A DNA stretch of 64,000 nucleotides, taken from assembly GCF_046156265.1 (NCBI RefSeq), contig NZ_JAWDIR010000048.1:124001-188000 (forward strand). Direction: 5' to 3'. Made by a program: the position numbers and the translations under genes. The notes beneath the pieces were generated by a model, which saw nothing but the letters and a program-made list of their open reading frames with translations, had not been told where the DNA came from and did no database searches. Below are positions 9,587 to 18,180 of this stretch, piece after piece. Origin of the DNA: CAMDHY01 sp046156265 (GTDB taxonomy: Bacteria > Pseudomonadota > Alphaproteobacteria > Rhizobiales > Segnochrobactraceae). Numbering within the stretch: position 1 is the first letter of the stretch; every line of letters starts with the position of its first letter.

Positions 9587-9614
9587 TGTAACGTTTCTCG
9601 CGGACGGGAGTCTC
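9587..9614 (+). promoter_or_regulatory. ECF-sigma-like promoter for the 9.66-18.1 kb operon
   Basis: TGTAAC at 9587-9592 and GTCTC at 9610-9614 are separated by 17 bases. The AAC-containing -35 and GTC-containing -10 at this spacing are typical of extracytoplasmic-function sigma factors. The element sits 44 bases before the zf-HC2 gene. No ECF sigma gene is in the window, so the cognate factor is unknown. Confidence 0.42.
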
Positions 9615-9657
9615 AGGAACATGGACGTCCAGGCGGACGGGATGGCGAGAGGACCGG

Positions 9658-9903
9658 ATGCTGAGCTGTCGTCAGGTGACCGAGCGGGCGAGCGAGGCCG
9701 TCGACGGCAGGCTGCCCTTGCTCGCGCGGCTCGAGCTCAGGCTGCATCTGATGATCTGCGAGGGGTGCCGAACGTACATCGAGCAGATGCGGGGGCTGAA
9801 GACGATGCTCCGCCACCGGCCACCTGTGCGGCCGACGGCGGGGGCGGAGGCGGCGGTACTGGCCGCGCTCCGTGTCAGCGACGAGGAGACCCCGCGCCGA
9901 TGA
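9658..9903 (+). CDS. zf-HC2 (ZAS-like) small protein, candidate anti-sigma factor
   Basis: An 81-residue protein with an N-terminal Cys and a HLMICEGC segment (HxxxCxxC) at about residues 30-37, the zinc-binding signature of zf-HC2 anti-sigma domains. No membrane segment follows, so it is a minimal soluble version. The ATG follows GAGAGGA at proper spacing. Its stop overlaps the next start (ATGA at 9900-9903). Family members normally bind an ECF sigma encoded next door; here none is adjacent, but an ECF-like promoter precedes it. Function as anti-sigma is inferred. Confidence 0.65.
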   Translation: MLSCRQVTERASEAVDGRLPLLARLELRLHLMICEGCRTYIEQMRGLKTMLRHRPPVRPTAGAEAAVLAALRVSDEETPRR

Positions 9904-11285
9904 ACGCCCTGCCGCCCTTCCGCTCGCCGCGCTCCGCCCACGGCGAGCGAGACGCCTACGGCTTCTCCCATGCCACCGCCGACGAGACGGCGCTGACCGC
10001 CTTCGCCGAGGCGGTGTGGGCGGTCTGCGCCCATCGCCCGGAGGCCGGGCCGGCACTGGGGCGGGCGCTCGCCGCCGACCCGCAGATGGCGGCGGCCCAC
10101 GCGCTGCGCGGCTTCGCCTCCGTCGTGCTCGCCCGCAGCGAGTGCATGGCGGCGGCCCGCGGCCACCTCGCCGCGGCGCGGACGGCGCTCGCCGAGCGGC
10201 CGCCGACCATGGACGAGATCACGCTCGTCGAGGCTCTCGGGCTCGCCGTCGACGGCCATCTCGCGGCGGCGGCCGACCGGCTCGACGTGCGCCTCGGCGC
10301 GGCGCCGGACGCGCTGTTGCTGATCAAGCTGTCGCAGGCGCTGCGTTTCATGCGCGGCGACCTTCCCGGCATGGCCCGGCTAACGACGGCGACCATCGCC
10401 CGCATCAGCGACCGGACGCCCGGCTACGGCTTCGTGCTCGGCTGCCACGCCTTCACGCTCGAGGAGAGCGGCGACTATGGCCTCGCCGAACGCGTCGGCC
10501 GCGCCGCCGTCGAGCGCGAGCCGCACGACGCCTGGGGCCTGCACGCCGTCGCCCACGTCTACGAGATGACCGGCCGCAGCGCCGCCGGCATCGACTGGCT
10601 GGAGGCGACGCGCGGCGCCTGGGGCGGCTGCAACAACTTCGCCTTCCACGTCGCCTGGCACCTCGCCCTCTTCCATCTCGAGGCCGGCGACACCGAGCGG
10701 GTGCTGGCGCTCTACGACGCCGAGGTGCGGCCGCAGCCGACCGACGATTTCCGCGACGTCGCCAACGCCGTCTCGCTGTTGTGGCGGCTCGGCCAGCACG
10801 GCGTCGACGTCGGCGCGCGCTGGGAGGAGCTCGCCGAGATCGCCCGTCGCCGGCGCACCGAGACGACGCTGATCTTCGCGAGCCTGCACAACCTGCTCGC
10901 CCTCAAGGGCAGCGGCGACGAGACCGCGGCGAGCGAGCTCGCCGAGGCGATCGGCCGCCACGGCCTCTTCGGCACCGACGACCAGGCGAGCGTCGCCGGC
11001 AGCGTCGGCGCCGACCTCGCCCGCGTCATCGTCGACGGCGCGGGCGGTGCGGCGGTGCCCGACATCGCCCGCCGCCTGCCCGCCATCGGCGGCAGCCACG
11101 CCCAGCGCGACGTCTTCGTGCGCACCCTCGCGGTCGCCGCCGCCTCCGGCGGCGACGCAGAGGCGACGATGCGCGTCAGTGCGATCCGCTGCGAACAGCG
11201 GCGGGCCGACCGCTTCGAGGCCTCGCTGCGCGCCGCGCTCGACCGCACGCGGGCGCCGGCCGGCGCCGCGGCGGCGCCCGTCTGA
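9900..11285 (+). CDS. TTC38-type tetratricopeptide repeat protein
   Basis: A soluble protein of 461 residues. The central part carries landmarks of the TTC38-like family found in bacteria and animals: LEESGDYGLAERVGR, then DAWGLHAVAHVYEM and HVAWHLALFHLEAG. These are helix-turn-helix TPR repeats with conserved His residues. The biochemical role of the family is not established. The start overlaps the zf-HC2 stop by 4 bases, implying translational coupling. The same frame is open further upstream, but the zf-HC2 gene with its own ribosome-binding site occupies that region. Confidence 0.82.
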   Translation: MNALPPFRSPRSAHGERDAYGFSHATADETALTAFAEAVWAVCAHRPEAGPALGRALAADPQMAAAHALRGFASVVLARSECMAAARGHLAAARTALAERPPTMDEITLVEALGLAVDGHLAAAADRLDVRLGAAPDALLLIKLSQALRFMRGDLPGMARLTTATIARISDRTPGYGFVLGCHAFTLEESGDYGLAERVGRAAVEREPHDAWGLHAVAHVYEMTGRSAAGIDWLEATRGAWGGCNNFAFHVAWHLALFHLEAGDTERVLALYDAEVRPQPTDDFRDVANAVSLLWRLGQHGVDVGARWEELAEIARRRRTETTLIFASLHNLLALKGSGDETAASELAEAIGRHGLFGTDDQASVAGSVGADLARVIVDGAGGAAVPDIARRLPAIGGSHAQRDVFVRTLAVAAASGGDAEATMRVSAIRCEQRRADRFEASLRAALDRTRAPAGAAAAPV

Positions 11286-11311
11286 ATCATCACCCCGGGG
11301 GGACCCGTAAG

Positions 11312-11815
11312 ATGTCGACCGCCTCCACCGCCCGCGTCGCGGCCAGTCCGCTTGTGCCGCCCCTGACGCTCGGCACGCTCGTCACCGCCGTCATGGCGGG
11401 TGCGGCAGCCGACATCGCCTGGGAGGTCTGGGCGCGGCTGATCACGCCGTTCTGGGTCGGCGGTCCGCTCGAGCCGGCCGGGCTGGTGCAGTCGGTGTTC
11501 GGCCTGTCGAGCCGGCCGGCGGCCGAGCTCATCCACCTCGTCGTCGGCGTGGTGTTCTACCCGCTCGGCTACCTGTACATCGCCCGGCCGCTCGCCCGGC
11601 TGATCCTGCCGATGCTGCCGTGGTGGCTGGTCGGCGCCGGCTTCGGCGTCGGGCTGTGGGTGTTCGCGCTCTATGTGATGGCGCACCTGATCGCCGGTCT
11701 GCCGCCCTTCCTCGGCTTCATCACGCTGACCTGGGCCTCGCTCGTCGGCCACATCATCTTCGGCGTCGTCACGGCCGCGGTCGTGCGCTGGCGCGACGGG
11801 AGCCGGGCTGCGTGA
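11312..11815 (+). CDS. Four-helix inner-membrane protein of unknown function
   Basis: A protein of 167 residues with four hydrophobic stretches (about 25-50, 70-95, 100-130 and 135-158). Polar histidines sit within the helices in ELIHLVVG, MAHLIAG and LVGHIIFG, a spacing reminiscent of small DUF6789/YagU-like membrane families, but I do not recognise it securely. It starts 26 bases after the TPR gene and its TGA overlaps the GTG of the thiamine-diphosphate enzyme gene. The membrane histidines could bind a metal or heme; this is speculative. Confidence 0.65.
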   Translation: MSTASTARVAASPLVPPLTLGTLVTAVMAGAAADIAWEVWARLITPFWVGGPLEPAGLVQSVFGLSSRPAAELIHLVVGVVFYPLGYLYIARPLARLILPMLPWWLVGAGFGVGLWVFALYVMAHLIAGLPPFLGFITLTWASLVGHIIFGVVTAAVVRWRDGSRAA

Positions 11816-13452
11816 GCCGGGTCGCCGACGTCGCGGCGGCGACGCTCGCAGCCCACGGGGTCCGCCTCGCCTTCGGCATGCCCGGCGGCGAGGTGGTGAC
11901 GTTCGTCGACGCGCTGGCCAGCGCCGACATCCGCTTCGTGCTCGCCCGCAACGAGACGGCGGCGGCGATGATGGCCGCCGGCGCGTCGACGCTCGGCGGC
12001 GCCCCGGGCCTGCTCGTCACCACGCTCGGGCCGGGGCTCGCCAACGCCGTCAACGGCATCGCCGACGCGGCGCAGGAACACATCCCGCTGATCGTCGTCT
12101 CCGGTGTCGTCGAGCGCGGCGTGCGGTCCCGCTATACCCACCAGATCGTCGACCACGCGGCGCTGCTCAGGCCGCTGGTCAAGGCGAGCTTCGAGATCGA
12201 GTCTGCCGGCGTGGCGGCGACGGTGCGCCGGGCGATCCATCTCGCCACGACGCCGCCCTATGGCCCCGTCCACCTCGACCTCGCCCCCGACACGGCGGCG
12301 CTCGCGACGACCGAGCCCATGCCGAAGCGGGCCCCGCGCACGACCGTCGCGGCCATCGACGCCCGCCATGCCGCGATCGACACCCTGCGCGGCCGGCTAG
12401 GCAAGGCGGTGCGGCCACTCGTCATCGCCGGCTTCGACACGGTGCGGCTCGGCGGGCCGAACGGCAGCGCCGCCCGCAACGGCGACACCCGCGGCGTGCT
12501 GGCGCGGCTCGCGGCGCGCGGCGTGCCGGTGCTGACCACCTACAAGGCGAAGGGTGCCCTCGACGAGCGGCTGTCGAACGCCCTCGGCGCCGCCGGTCTC
12601 TCGCCGCTCGCCGACGGCGTGCTGAAGCCGCTCGTGGCGGCCGCCGACCTCGTGCTGCTGGTCGGCTACGACCCGATCGAGATGCGGCCGGGCTGGCTCG
12701 ACCCGTTCGCCGATCCCGACATCGTGGTGGAGCTCACCCGCCACCCGGTCGATCACGGCATGCATCTCGCCGGCACGACCATCCTCGCCGATCCGCTGGA
12801 GGTGCTGGCGGCGGTGGAGAAGGGCTTGTCCGAGCACCGCTTCTGGCAGGGCGGCGAGCCGGCGGCGGCGAAGGCCGAACTCGCCCGCCTGTTCGCGCCA
12901 CCGTCCTCGTGGGGGCCGCACGCGGTCGTCGACGGGCTGGCGGCGGCGCTGCCGGACGATGCGGTGGTGACGGTCGACAGCGGCGCCCACCGCATCCTGT
13001 TCTCGCAGCGCTACCCGGCGCGACGGCCGCTGTCGGTGCTGCAGTCTTCTGGCTGGTGTACGATGGGGTCGGCGATCCCGCTCGCCATCGGCGCAAAGCT
13101 CGCCGCCCCCCGTCAGCCGGTGGTGGCGCTTCTGGGCGACGGCGGCCTGGAGATGACGCTCGGCGAGCTCGCGACGCTGCGGGACGCGGGCCTGCCGGTG
13201 GTGGTGGTGGTCCTGCAGGACGAGAGCCTGGCGCTCATCGAGCTGAAGCAGGCGAAGGCCGGGCTGGCGCTCGCCGGCGTGCGGCTCGGGGCGACGCGCT
13301 TCGAGGCGGTGGCGGAGGCCTTCGGCGGCACCGGCGTGCGCGTGGCCGATGCTGCGTCGTTCGAGGCGGCGGTGCGGGCGGGGCTTTCGCGCGACGCCTT
13401 CACCGTCATCGTCTGCGAGATCGAGGCGAGCGATTATGTCGACCGGATCTGA
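11812..13452 (+). CDS. Thiamine-diphosphate-dependent enzyme, acetolactate synthase-like
   Basis: A protein of 546 residues from a GTG start that overlaps the preceding stop (GTGA). The three-domain ThDP fold is clear: the Pyr domain has the catalytic Glu in RNETAA (about residue 46) and GLLVTTLGPG; a central domain follows; the PP domain has the Mg-ThDP motif beginning LLGDGGLEM (about 440). In the second half of that motif the usual NN is replaced by QDE. Acetolactate synthase, benzoylformate decarboxylase and related lyases share this layout. No ilvN regulatory subunit is adjacent, so it is probably not the housekeeping IlvB. Substrate unknown. Confidence 0.82.
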   Translation: MSRVADVAAATLAAHGVRLAFGMPGGEVVTFVDALASADIRFVLARNETAAAMMAAGASTLGGAPGLLVTTLGPGLANAVNGIADAAQEHIPLIVVSGVVERGVRSRYTHQIVDHAALLRPLVKASFEIESAGVAATVRRAIHLATTPPYGPVHLDLAPDTAALATTEPMPKRAPRTTVAAIDARHAAIDTLRGRLGKAVRPLVIAGFDTVRLGGPNGSAARNGDTRGVLARLAARGVPVLTTYKAKGALDERLSNALGAAGLSPLADGVLKPLVAAADLVLLVGYDPIEMRPGWLDPFADPDIVVELTRHPVDHGMHLAGTTILADPLEVLAAVEKGLSEHRFWQGGEPAAAKAELARLFAPPSSWGPHAVVDGLAAALPDDAVVTVDSGAHRILFSQRYPARRPLSVLQSSGWCTMGSAIPLAIGAKLAAPRQPVVALLGDGGLEMTLGELATLRDAGLPVVVVVLQDESLALIELKQAKAGLALAGVRLGATRFEAVAEAFGGTGVRVADAASFEAAVRAGLSRDAFTVIVCEIEASDYVDRI

Positions 13453-14698
13453 GGCCCAGGCGCACGGTCAGCCGGCGCACGGGGCGACCGCCCACCTCCT
13501 GCCCGCGCGGCGGCCGCGCGATCCGCGGCTCGACTTCTTCCGCGGCGCCGGCATGTTCATCATCCTGATCGCCCACGTGCCGTGGAACGGCTGGGCGCAG
13601 TGGATCCCCGCCCGCTTCGGCTTCTCCGACGCCACCGAGATCTTCGTGTTCTGCTCGGGCATGGCCTCGGCCATCGCCTTCGGCGGCGTCTTCGACCGCG
13701 CCGGCTGGCTCGTTGGGGCGGCGCGCGTGCTCTACCGGGTCTGGCAGATCTACTGGGCCCACATCTGCCTGACGCTGCTCCTGATCACCGTGCTCGTCGT
13801 CATCGACGCGCGCACCGGCGACGATGCCTATCTGCGAGCGCTCAACCTCCACCACCTGTTCGCCGACCCGAAGGCCGGCCTCGTCGGGCTGTTCACGCTC
13901 ACCTACGTGCCGAACTATTTCGACATCCTGCCGATGTACCTCGGCATCCTCGCCCTGCTGCCGGCGATGATGATCGCCGAGCGCGCCGGGCCGCTGTGGC
14001 CGATCGCGCTGTCGGTGGCGATCTGGCTGGTCGCGGGGCTGCGGCTGGCGGAGTTGCCGGCCGACCCGTGGACCGACCGCACCTGGTACTTCAACCCGTT
14101 CGCCTGGCAGCTGATCTTCTTCCTCGGCTTCGGCTTCCAGCGCGGCTGGCTGCCGGTGCCGGCCTTCGACCGGCGACTGCTGGCGCTCGCCCTCGCCGTG
14201 GTCGTGCTGACCGTGCCATTCGCATGGCACCGGCTGCACTTCTACGTGCCGGAGCTGCGCCCGATGAACGAGGCCCTGTTCCTCGTGATCGACAAGACGC
14301 ACCTGGGCATCCTGCGCGTCGTCCACTTCCTGGCGCTCGCCTATCTCGCCATGCTCGCCGCCGGCGAGGGCGGGCGGCGGCTCGCAGCGCTCGGGCGTTT
14401 GTCGACGATCTCGCAGCTCGTCGGCCGGCAGGCGCTGCCGGTGTTCATGACCGGCATCATCCTGGCGCAGCTGCTCGGCGTCTTCCTCGACATCGCCGGG
14501 CGCGACCTCCTCACCTACGCGATCGCCAACCTCGCGGGCTTCGCCGTGCTCATCGCCACCGCGGCGATCGCCGAGTGGTTCAAGAACCCGCCATGGGCTC
14601 GGCGCGCACCGGCCCCGCCGCGGGTGGCGGCACCCGCGTCCGCTGGACATCCCGCGCCGAACGCACCGGCGGCGCCGACCGCCCCAGCGCGGGGATGA
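13436..14698 (+). CDS. OpgC-like membrane acyltransferase
   Basis: A protein of 420 residues beginning with a short hydrophilic leader, then DPRLDFFRGAGMFIILIAHVPWN, the signature start of OpgC domain proteins (written here in part: RLDFFRG, HVPWN), followed by about ten transmembrane segments. OpgC family proteins transfer succinyl or other acyl groups to periplasmic glucans. The gene overlaps the upstream gene by 17 bases and the downstream esterase gene by 4. The Pro/Ala-rich C-terminal tail is variable. No opgG/opgH genes are present, so the acceptor need not be a glucan. Confidence 0.82.
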   Translation: MSTGSEAQAHGQPAHGATAHLLPARRPRDPRLDFFRGAGMFIILIAHVPWNGWAQWIPARFGFSDATEIFVFCSGMASAIAFGGVFDRAGWLVGAARVLYRVWQIYWAHICLTLLLITVLVVIDARTGDDAYLRALNLHHLFADPKAGLVGLFTLTYVPNYFDILPMYLGILALLPAMMIAERAGPLWPIALSVAIWLVAGLRLAELPADPWTDRTWYFNPFAWQLIFFLGFGFQRGWLPVPAFDRRLLALALAVVVLTVPFAWHRLHFYVPELRPMNEALFLVIDKTHLGILRVVHFLALAYLAMLAAGEGGRRLAALGRLSTISQLVGRQALPVFMTGIILAQLLGVFLDIAGRDLLTYAIANLAGFAVLIATAAIAEWFKNPPWARRAPAPPRVAAPASAGHPAPNAPAAPTAPARG

Positions 14699-15606
14699 CG
14701 ATGCGCGGCCTCTGCCGGAGCCTCGTCGCGGCGACGCTGGGGCTCCTCGTCGCCGCGCCACCGGCGGAGGCGGCCGGGCGCGTCGAGACTGGCGTCGCCT
14801 TCGATAGCCCGGCCCTCGGCCACGCCATTCCGGCCACCGTCTACCTGCCGGAGGGCGCCGTCGCGCCGGACGGACCGCGGCTGCCGGTGCTCTACCTGTT
14901 CCACGGCCTCGGGGGACGAGAGAGCGACTGGGTCGGCGCCGGCGACATCGCCGCGACGCTCGACCGCGAGATCGCCGCCGGGCGGATGCGGCCGATGATC
15001 GTCGTGATGCCGATGGCGGGCGACAGCTGGTACGTCGACGATCCGGCGGGCGAGAGCCGCATGGCGACGGCGCTCACCACCGACCTCGTCGCCGCCGTCG
15101 ACGCGCGCTATCCGACCGCCGCCTGCCGGGCGGCGCGCGCCACCGGCGGGCTGTCGATGGGCGGCTATGGCGCCCTCCTCTACGCCTTCGACCGGCCGGA
15201 CCTCTATGCAGCCGCGATCAGCCTGTCGGGCTCGATCTTCTCGCCGATCCCGGAGGGGGCGCCGATGCGGCCCGGCCCGCCGGTGACGGTGTTCGGCGCC
15301 GCCTTCGGTGAGCCCTTCGACCGCGAGCGCTTCAACGCCTGGACGCTGTTTCCGAAGGTTCCGACGGTGGCCGCCGCGACGCCGCCGCCGGCCGTCTTCC
15401 TCACCGCCGGCGACGACGACTTCCTGTCACTCGTCGACGGCACGGTGCGGCTTCACCTGGCGCTGAAGCGGGCGGGCATGGACAGCGAGCTTCGGGTCTT
15501 CGACGGACGGCACGACTGGGCGAACTGGAAGGCGGCGATCGTGCCGGCGCTCGGCTGGCTGTCGGCGCACCTCGACGCGACCTGCCCGGCGGAGACGCAG
15601 CAATGA
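14695..15606 (+). CDS. Exported alpha/beta-hydrolase esterase (EstD/tributyrin esterase-like)
   Basis: A protein of 303 residues with an N-terminal signal peptide ending near AEAAG (about residue 27). The mature part is an alpha/beta hydrolase of the esterase D type: LYLFHGLGG, a GLSMGGYGA nucleophile elbow with the catalytic Ser, a GDDDF acid loop and a late GRHDWANW with the catalytic His. It probably cleaves an ester in the periplasm, possibly one made by the neighbouring OpgC-like enzyme (inference from adjacency). ATGA overlap with OpgC and, at its end, with the next gene. Confidence 0.85.
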   Translation: MTMRGLCRSLVAATLGLLVAAPPAEAAGRVETGVAFDSPALGHAIPATVYLPEGAVAPDGPRLPVLYLFHGLGGRESDWVGAGDIAATLDREIAAGRMRPMIVVMPMAGDSWYVDDPAGESRMATALTTDLVAAVDARYPTAACRAARATGGLSMGGYGALLYAFDRPDLYAAAISLSGSIFSPIPEGAPMRPGPPVTVFGAAFGEPFDRERFNAWTLFPKVPTVAAATPPPAVFLTAGDDDFLSLVDGTVRLHLALKRAGMDSELRVFDGRHDWANWKAAIVPALGWLSAHLDATCPAETQQ

Positions 15607-15998
15607 CGGTCGCCGCCGCCCTCGTGACGCTGGCCCAAGCTTGGGGCGTCGTTGGGCTGGCGGTGGCGGCGGTTTTCCTGCTGTGGGGGATCGATCGCAT
15701 CGACCCGGCGGCGCACGGCGCCGTCGCCTTCCGGCCGCTGCTGGTGCCGGGGATCGTGCTCCTGTGGCCACTGGTGCTGTGGCGCTGGCGGGTACTTTCG
15801 CGGGCGCCGGAGACGGCCGGCCGCTTCGACCGGACGGCGCCGGCGCGCGTGCACCGGCGGATCTGGACGGTGCTCGCCGTGGTGCTGCCGGCGATCCTCA
15901 TCGTCGCCGCGGCGATCCACCAGGAGGGGCCGCGCGACGCGGCGGCCGTGCGGATCGCGCCACCGCCGGGCGAGGCGGCCGCGGGGGCGCCGCCATGA
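15603..15998 (+). CDS. Small membrane protein of unknown function
   Basis: A protein of 131 residues with three hydrophobic segments (about 5-28, 43-61 and 86-104) and a Pro/Ala-rich tail. Its start overlaps the esterase stop and its stop overlaps the Rieske-fusion start (ATGA both times). I do not recognise the family. The position immediately before a ferric-reductase-like membrane protein suggests it is an accessory subunit of the same complex; this is inference only. Confidence 0.65.
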   Translation: MTVAAALVTLAQAWGVVGLAVAAVFLLWGIDRIDPAAHGAVAFRPLLVPGIVLLWPLVLWRWRVLSRAPETAGRFDRTAPARVHRRIWTVLAVVLPAILIVAAAIHQEGPRDAAAVRIAPPPGEAAAGAPP

Positions 15999-17095
15999 GC
16001 GCCGGCTACCGCCCCGTCGGCTGGAACCGCTCGAAGATCGTCTACGACGCCGTGCTGGCGGCGGCGGTGGGGCTCTACATCACCGTCTACCTGCAGCTCG
16101 CGCCGGCCTTCCAGGGGGTGACGCTGCCGGTCGACGGCGCGGTGGCGCGCATGCAGGCCTTCGGCACCTGCGCCTTCCTGATGCTGACGTTGGCCTTATC
16201 CATCGGTCCCCTCGCCCGGCTCGACCGCCGCTTCCTGCCGCTTCTCTACAACCGCCGCCATCTCGGCGTGGCCACCGCAGTTGTGGCGGCGATCCACGCG
16301 AGCCACGTGCTCGGCTGGTACTTCGCCTTCTCGCCGACCGACACTTACGTCGCGCTCCTGTCGGCGAACACCAGCTACGGGCAGCTCCTCGGCTTCCCGT
16401 TCGAGGCGCTCGGGCTCGCGGCGCTCCTCATCCTCGCGGTACTGGCGGCGACGAGCCACGACTTCTGGCTCGCCTTCCTGACGCCGCCGGTCTGGAAGGC
16501 CCTCCACTTCGGGATCTATGCGGCCTATGCGCTGGTCGTCGCCCACATCGGCCTCGGCGCGCTGCAGGGCGAGGACGGGCCGCTGATGGGCATCGTCGCG
16601 GCGCTCTGCGTGGCGACGGTGGTGGGGCTGCATCTCGCCGCTGCCGCGAAGGGGCGGCGAACGATCGACACGGAGGCGACGGCTGCCGCGACCTCGGGAT
16701 GGGTCGAGGTCGCCGGCGCCGACGGGCTCGCTCCCGGCCGGGCGATCACCGTGCGCTTCGCCGACGGCACGGCGGCGGCGGTGTTCCGCGACGGCGACCG
16801 CCTCGCTGCCGTCTCCAACGTCTGTGCCCACCAGAACGGCCCGCTCGGCGAGGGCCGGATCGTCGACGGCTGCGTCACCTGCCCGTGGCACGGCTACCAG
16901 TACCGCCTCCTCGACGGCCGCGCGCCGCCGCCCTTCACCGAGCGCATCGCCACCTACGAGTTGCGCCGCGACGGCGATCGCGTGCTCATCGATCCGAGGC
17001 CGAACCCGCCGGGCACGCCGACGGCGGGCATCGCGGTTCTCGAAGTCGAGGGCGAGCGCGGCGGCGCGCCCGTGCACGGGGGAGCGCCGGCATGA
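15995..17095 (+). CDS. Ferric-reductase-like transmembrane domain fused to a Rieske [2Fe-2S] domain
   Basis: A protein of 366 residues. The first about 215 residues hold six transmembrane segments with paired histidines (AAIHASHVLG and ALHFG...VVAHIG) in the arrangement that binds two b hemes in ferric-reductase-like/MsrQ proteins. A soluble Rieske-type domain follows (about 230-335) with CAHQNG and CPWHGY, giving the CxH...CxxH ligand set. Such a fusion would pass electrons between a [2Fe-2S] cluster and membrane hemes; donor and acceptor are unknown. Translationally coupled on both sides. Confidence 0.85.
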   Translation: MSAGYRPVGWNRSKIVYDAVLAAAVGLYITVYLQLAPAFQGVTLPVDGAVARMQAFGTCAFLMLTLALSIGPLARLDRRFLPLLYNRRHLGVATAVVAAIHASHVLGWYFAFSPTDTYVALLSANTSYGQLLGFPFEALGLAALLILAVLAATSHDFWLAFLTPPVWKALHFGIYAAYALVVAHIGLGALQGEDGPLMGIVAALCVATVVGLHLAAAAKGRRTIDTEATAAATSGWVEVAGADGLAPGRAITVRFADGTAAAVFRDGDRLAAVSNVCAHQNGPLGEGRIVDGCVTCPWHGYQYRLLDGRAPPPFTERIATYELRRDGDRVLIDPRPNPPGTPTAGIAVLEVEGERGGAPVHGGAPA

Positions 17096-17892
17096 GCGCC
17101 CCCCGGCCCGCAACCGAGCCGACCCCCGAGCCGCCGTTCTTCATCGGCTGGGCGAGCCTGCCGGCGGCCCTCGCCGTGCCCCTCACCTTCGTCGCCGCCG
17201 CGCTCGTCGCCGGCTTCGCGGCGCTGGCGCTCGGGCTCGGCGCGAGCACCGGCGACCCCGGCTCCGGCGGCTTCGACTGGGCGGCCGGCCGGCAGCAGAT
17301 GGCCGGCGTCGTACAGGCGCGGCCCTATCCGATCCTGCGGCTGCCGCCGAGCGCGGCGCACCCGGACGGCCATGCGGTGATGCTCGCCGGTGTCGGCAAG
17401 GTCGGCGCGCAGGCGCCGGCCGAACCGCTCGACGGCCAGGCGGCGACGGCGGCGGGCTTCCTGATCAAGCGCGGCGACCTCGACATGCTGCAACTCGACG
17501 GGCCGGAGGGGCTCGTCGCGACGGAGGCGCCGGCCGGGACGGCTCCGACCGCCGCACCGCCGCCATCGACACCGCTCGGGCGCTACCGCCTCGTCGGCGA
17601 GCTCTGCGACGGCAAGTGCTATGCCGGCGCCATGCGACCCGGCACCGGCCTCGCCCACAAGGCCTGCGCCAACCTCTGCCTCGCCGGCGGCCTGCCGCTC
17701 GTCTTCGTCTCGACCGGGCCGGTGGAGGGGCAAGTCTTCTTCCTCGTCGGCGACGCCGCCGGCGGCGAGCCCGCCGCCGAGGACTACCGCGACCTCGTCG
17801 CCCGCCTCGTCGAGATCGAGGCGGACGTCGAGAAGGTCGACGACCTCCTCGTGCTGAAAGCCGATCTCAAGACAGCGAGGGTGCTGCCGTGA
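17092..17892 (+). CDS. Membrane-anchored protein with CxxxC and HxxCxxxC motifs, unknown function
   Basis: A protein of 266 residues with one hydrophobic segment near the N-terminus (about 28-52) and a long extracytoplasmic part. Near residue 165 it has GELCDGKCYAGAM followed by HKACANLC, that is CxxxC and HxxCxxxC about 15 residues apart, a likely metal or cofactor site. I have a vague recollection of this motif in unnamed proteins encoded beside Rieske/ferric-reductase-like genes, but cannot name the family. The ATGA overlap with the Rieske fusion supports a shared redox role. Confidence 0.65.
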   Translation: MSAPRPATEPTPEPPFFIGWASLPAALAVPLTFVAAALVAGFAALALGLGASTGDPGSGGFDWAAGRQQMAGVVQARPYPILRLPPSAAHPDGHAVMLAGVGKVGAQAPAEPLDGQAATAAGFLIKRGDLDMLQLDGPEGLVATEAPAGTAPTAAPPPSTPLGRYRLVGELCDGKCYAGAMRPGTGLAHKACANLCLAGGLPLVFVSTGPVEGQVFFLVGDAAGGEPAAEDYRDLVARLVEIEADVEKVDDLLVLKADLKTARVLP

Positions 17893-18098
17893 GCGCCCGT
17901 GCCCAGTTCGTCACGGCCGTGGCGACGCTCGTCGTGGCGGCCGGCGCCTGGTTCGTCTGGGAAAACGCGCCGCGCCTCGCCATCGGCCCGATCCTCGGCG
18001 ACCTGCGCCTGCTCATCGCGGCCGTTGCCGTGCTCGTCTTCCTCGCCGTCGCCGACGCCGTGCTGCTGCGGCTCGCGCGGCGCCGGCATCCGCCCTGA
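17889..18098 (+). CDS. Small two-helix membrane protein
   Basis: A 69-residue protein from a GTG start overlapping the previous TGA. It has two hydrophobic segments (about 6-24 and 37-58) and a basic C-terminus (RLARRRHPP). It is the last gene of the overlapping series; an 82-base gap follows. Unknown function; it may be a small subunit or assembly factor of the redox complex encoded upstream. Confidence 0.55.
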   Translation: MSARAQFVTAVATLVVAAGAWFVWENAPRLAIGPILGDLRLLIAAVAVLVFLAVADAVLLRLARRRHPP

Positions 18099-18180
18099 GA
18101 CCGACCGCTTACGCCTCGCGTACCAGTCCCCTCGCCTCTTCGCGCCCGGCGCCCGCCGGCGCTTCTTCGGAGAAGCCTCG

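Noticed and set aside
9531..9899. N-terminal extension of the TTC38-like protein
   Set aside because: The stretch overlaps the zf-HC2 gene with its own ribosome-binding site and reads as Gly/Arg-rich filler. ATGA overlap at 9900 is the better start.
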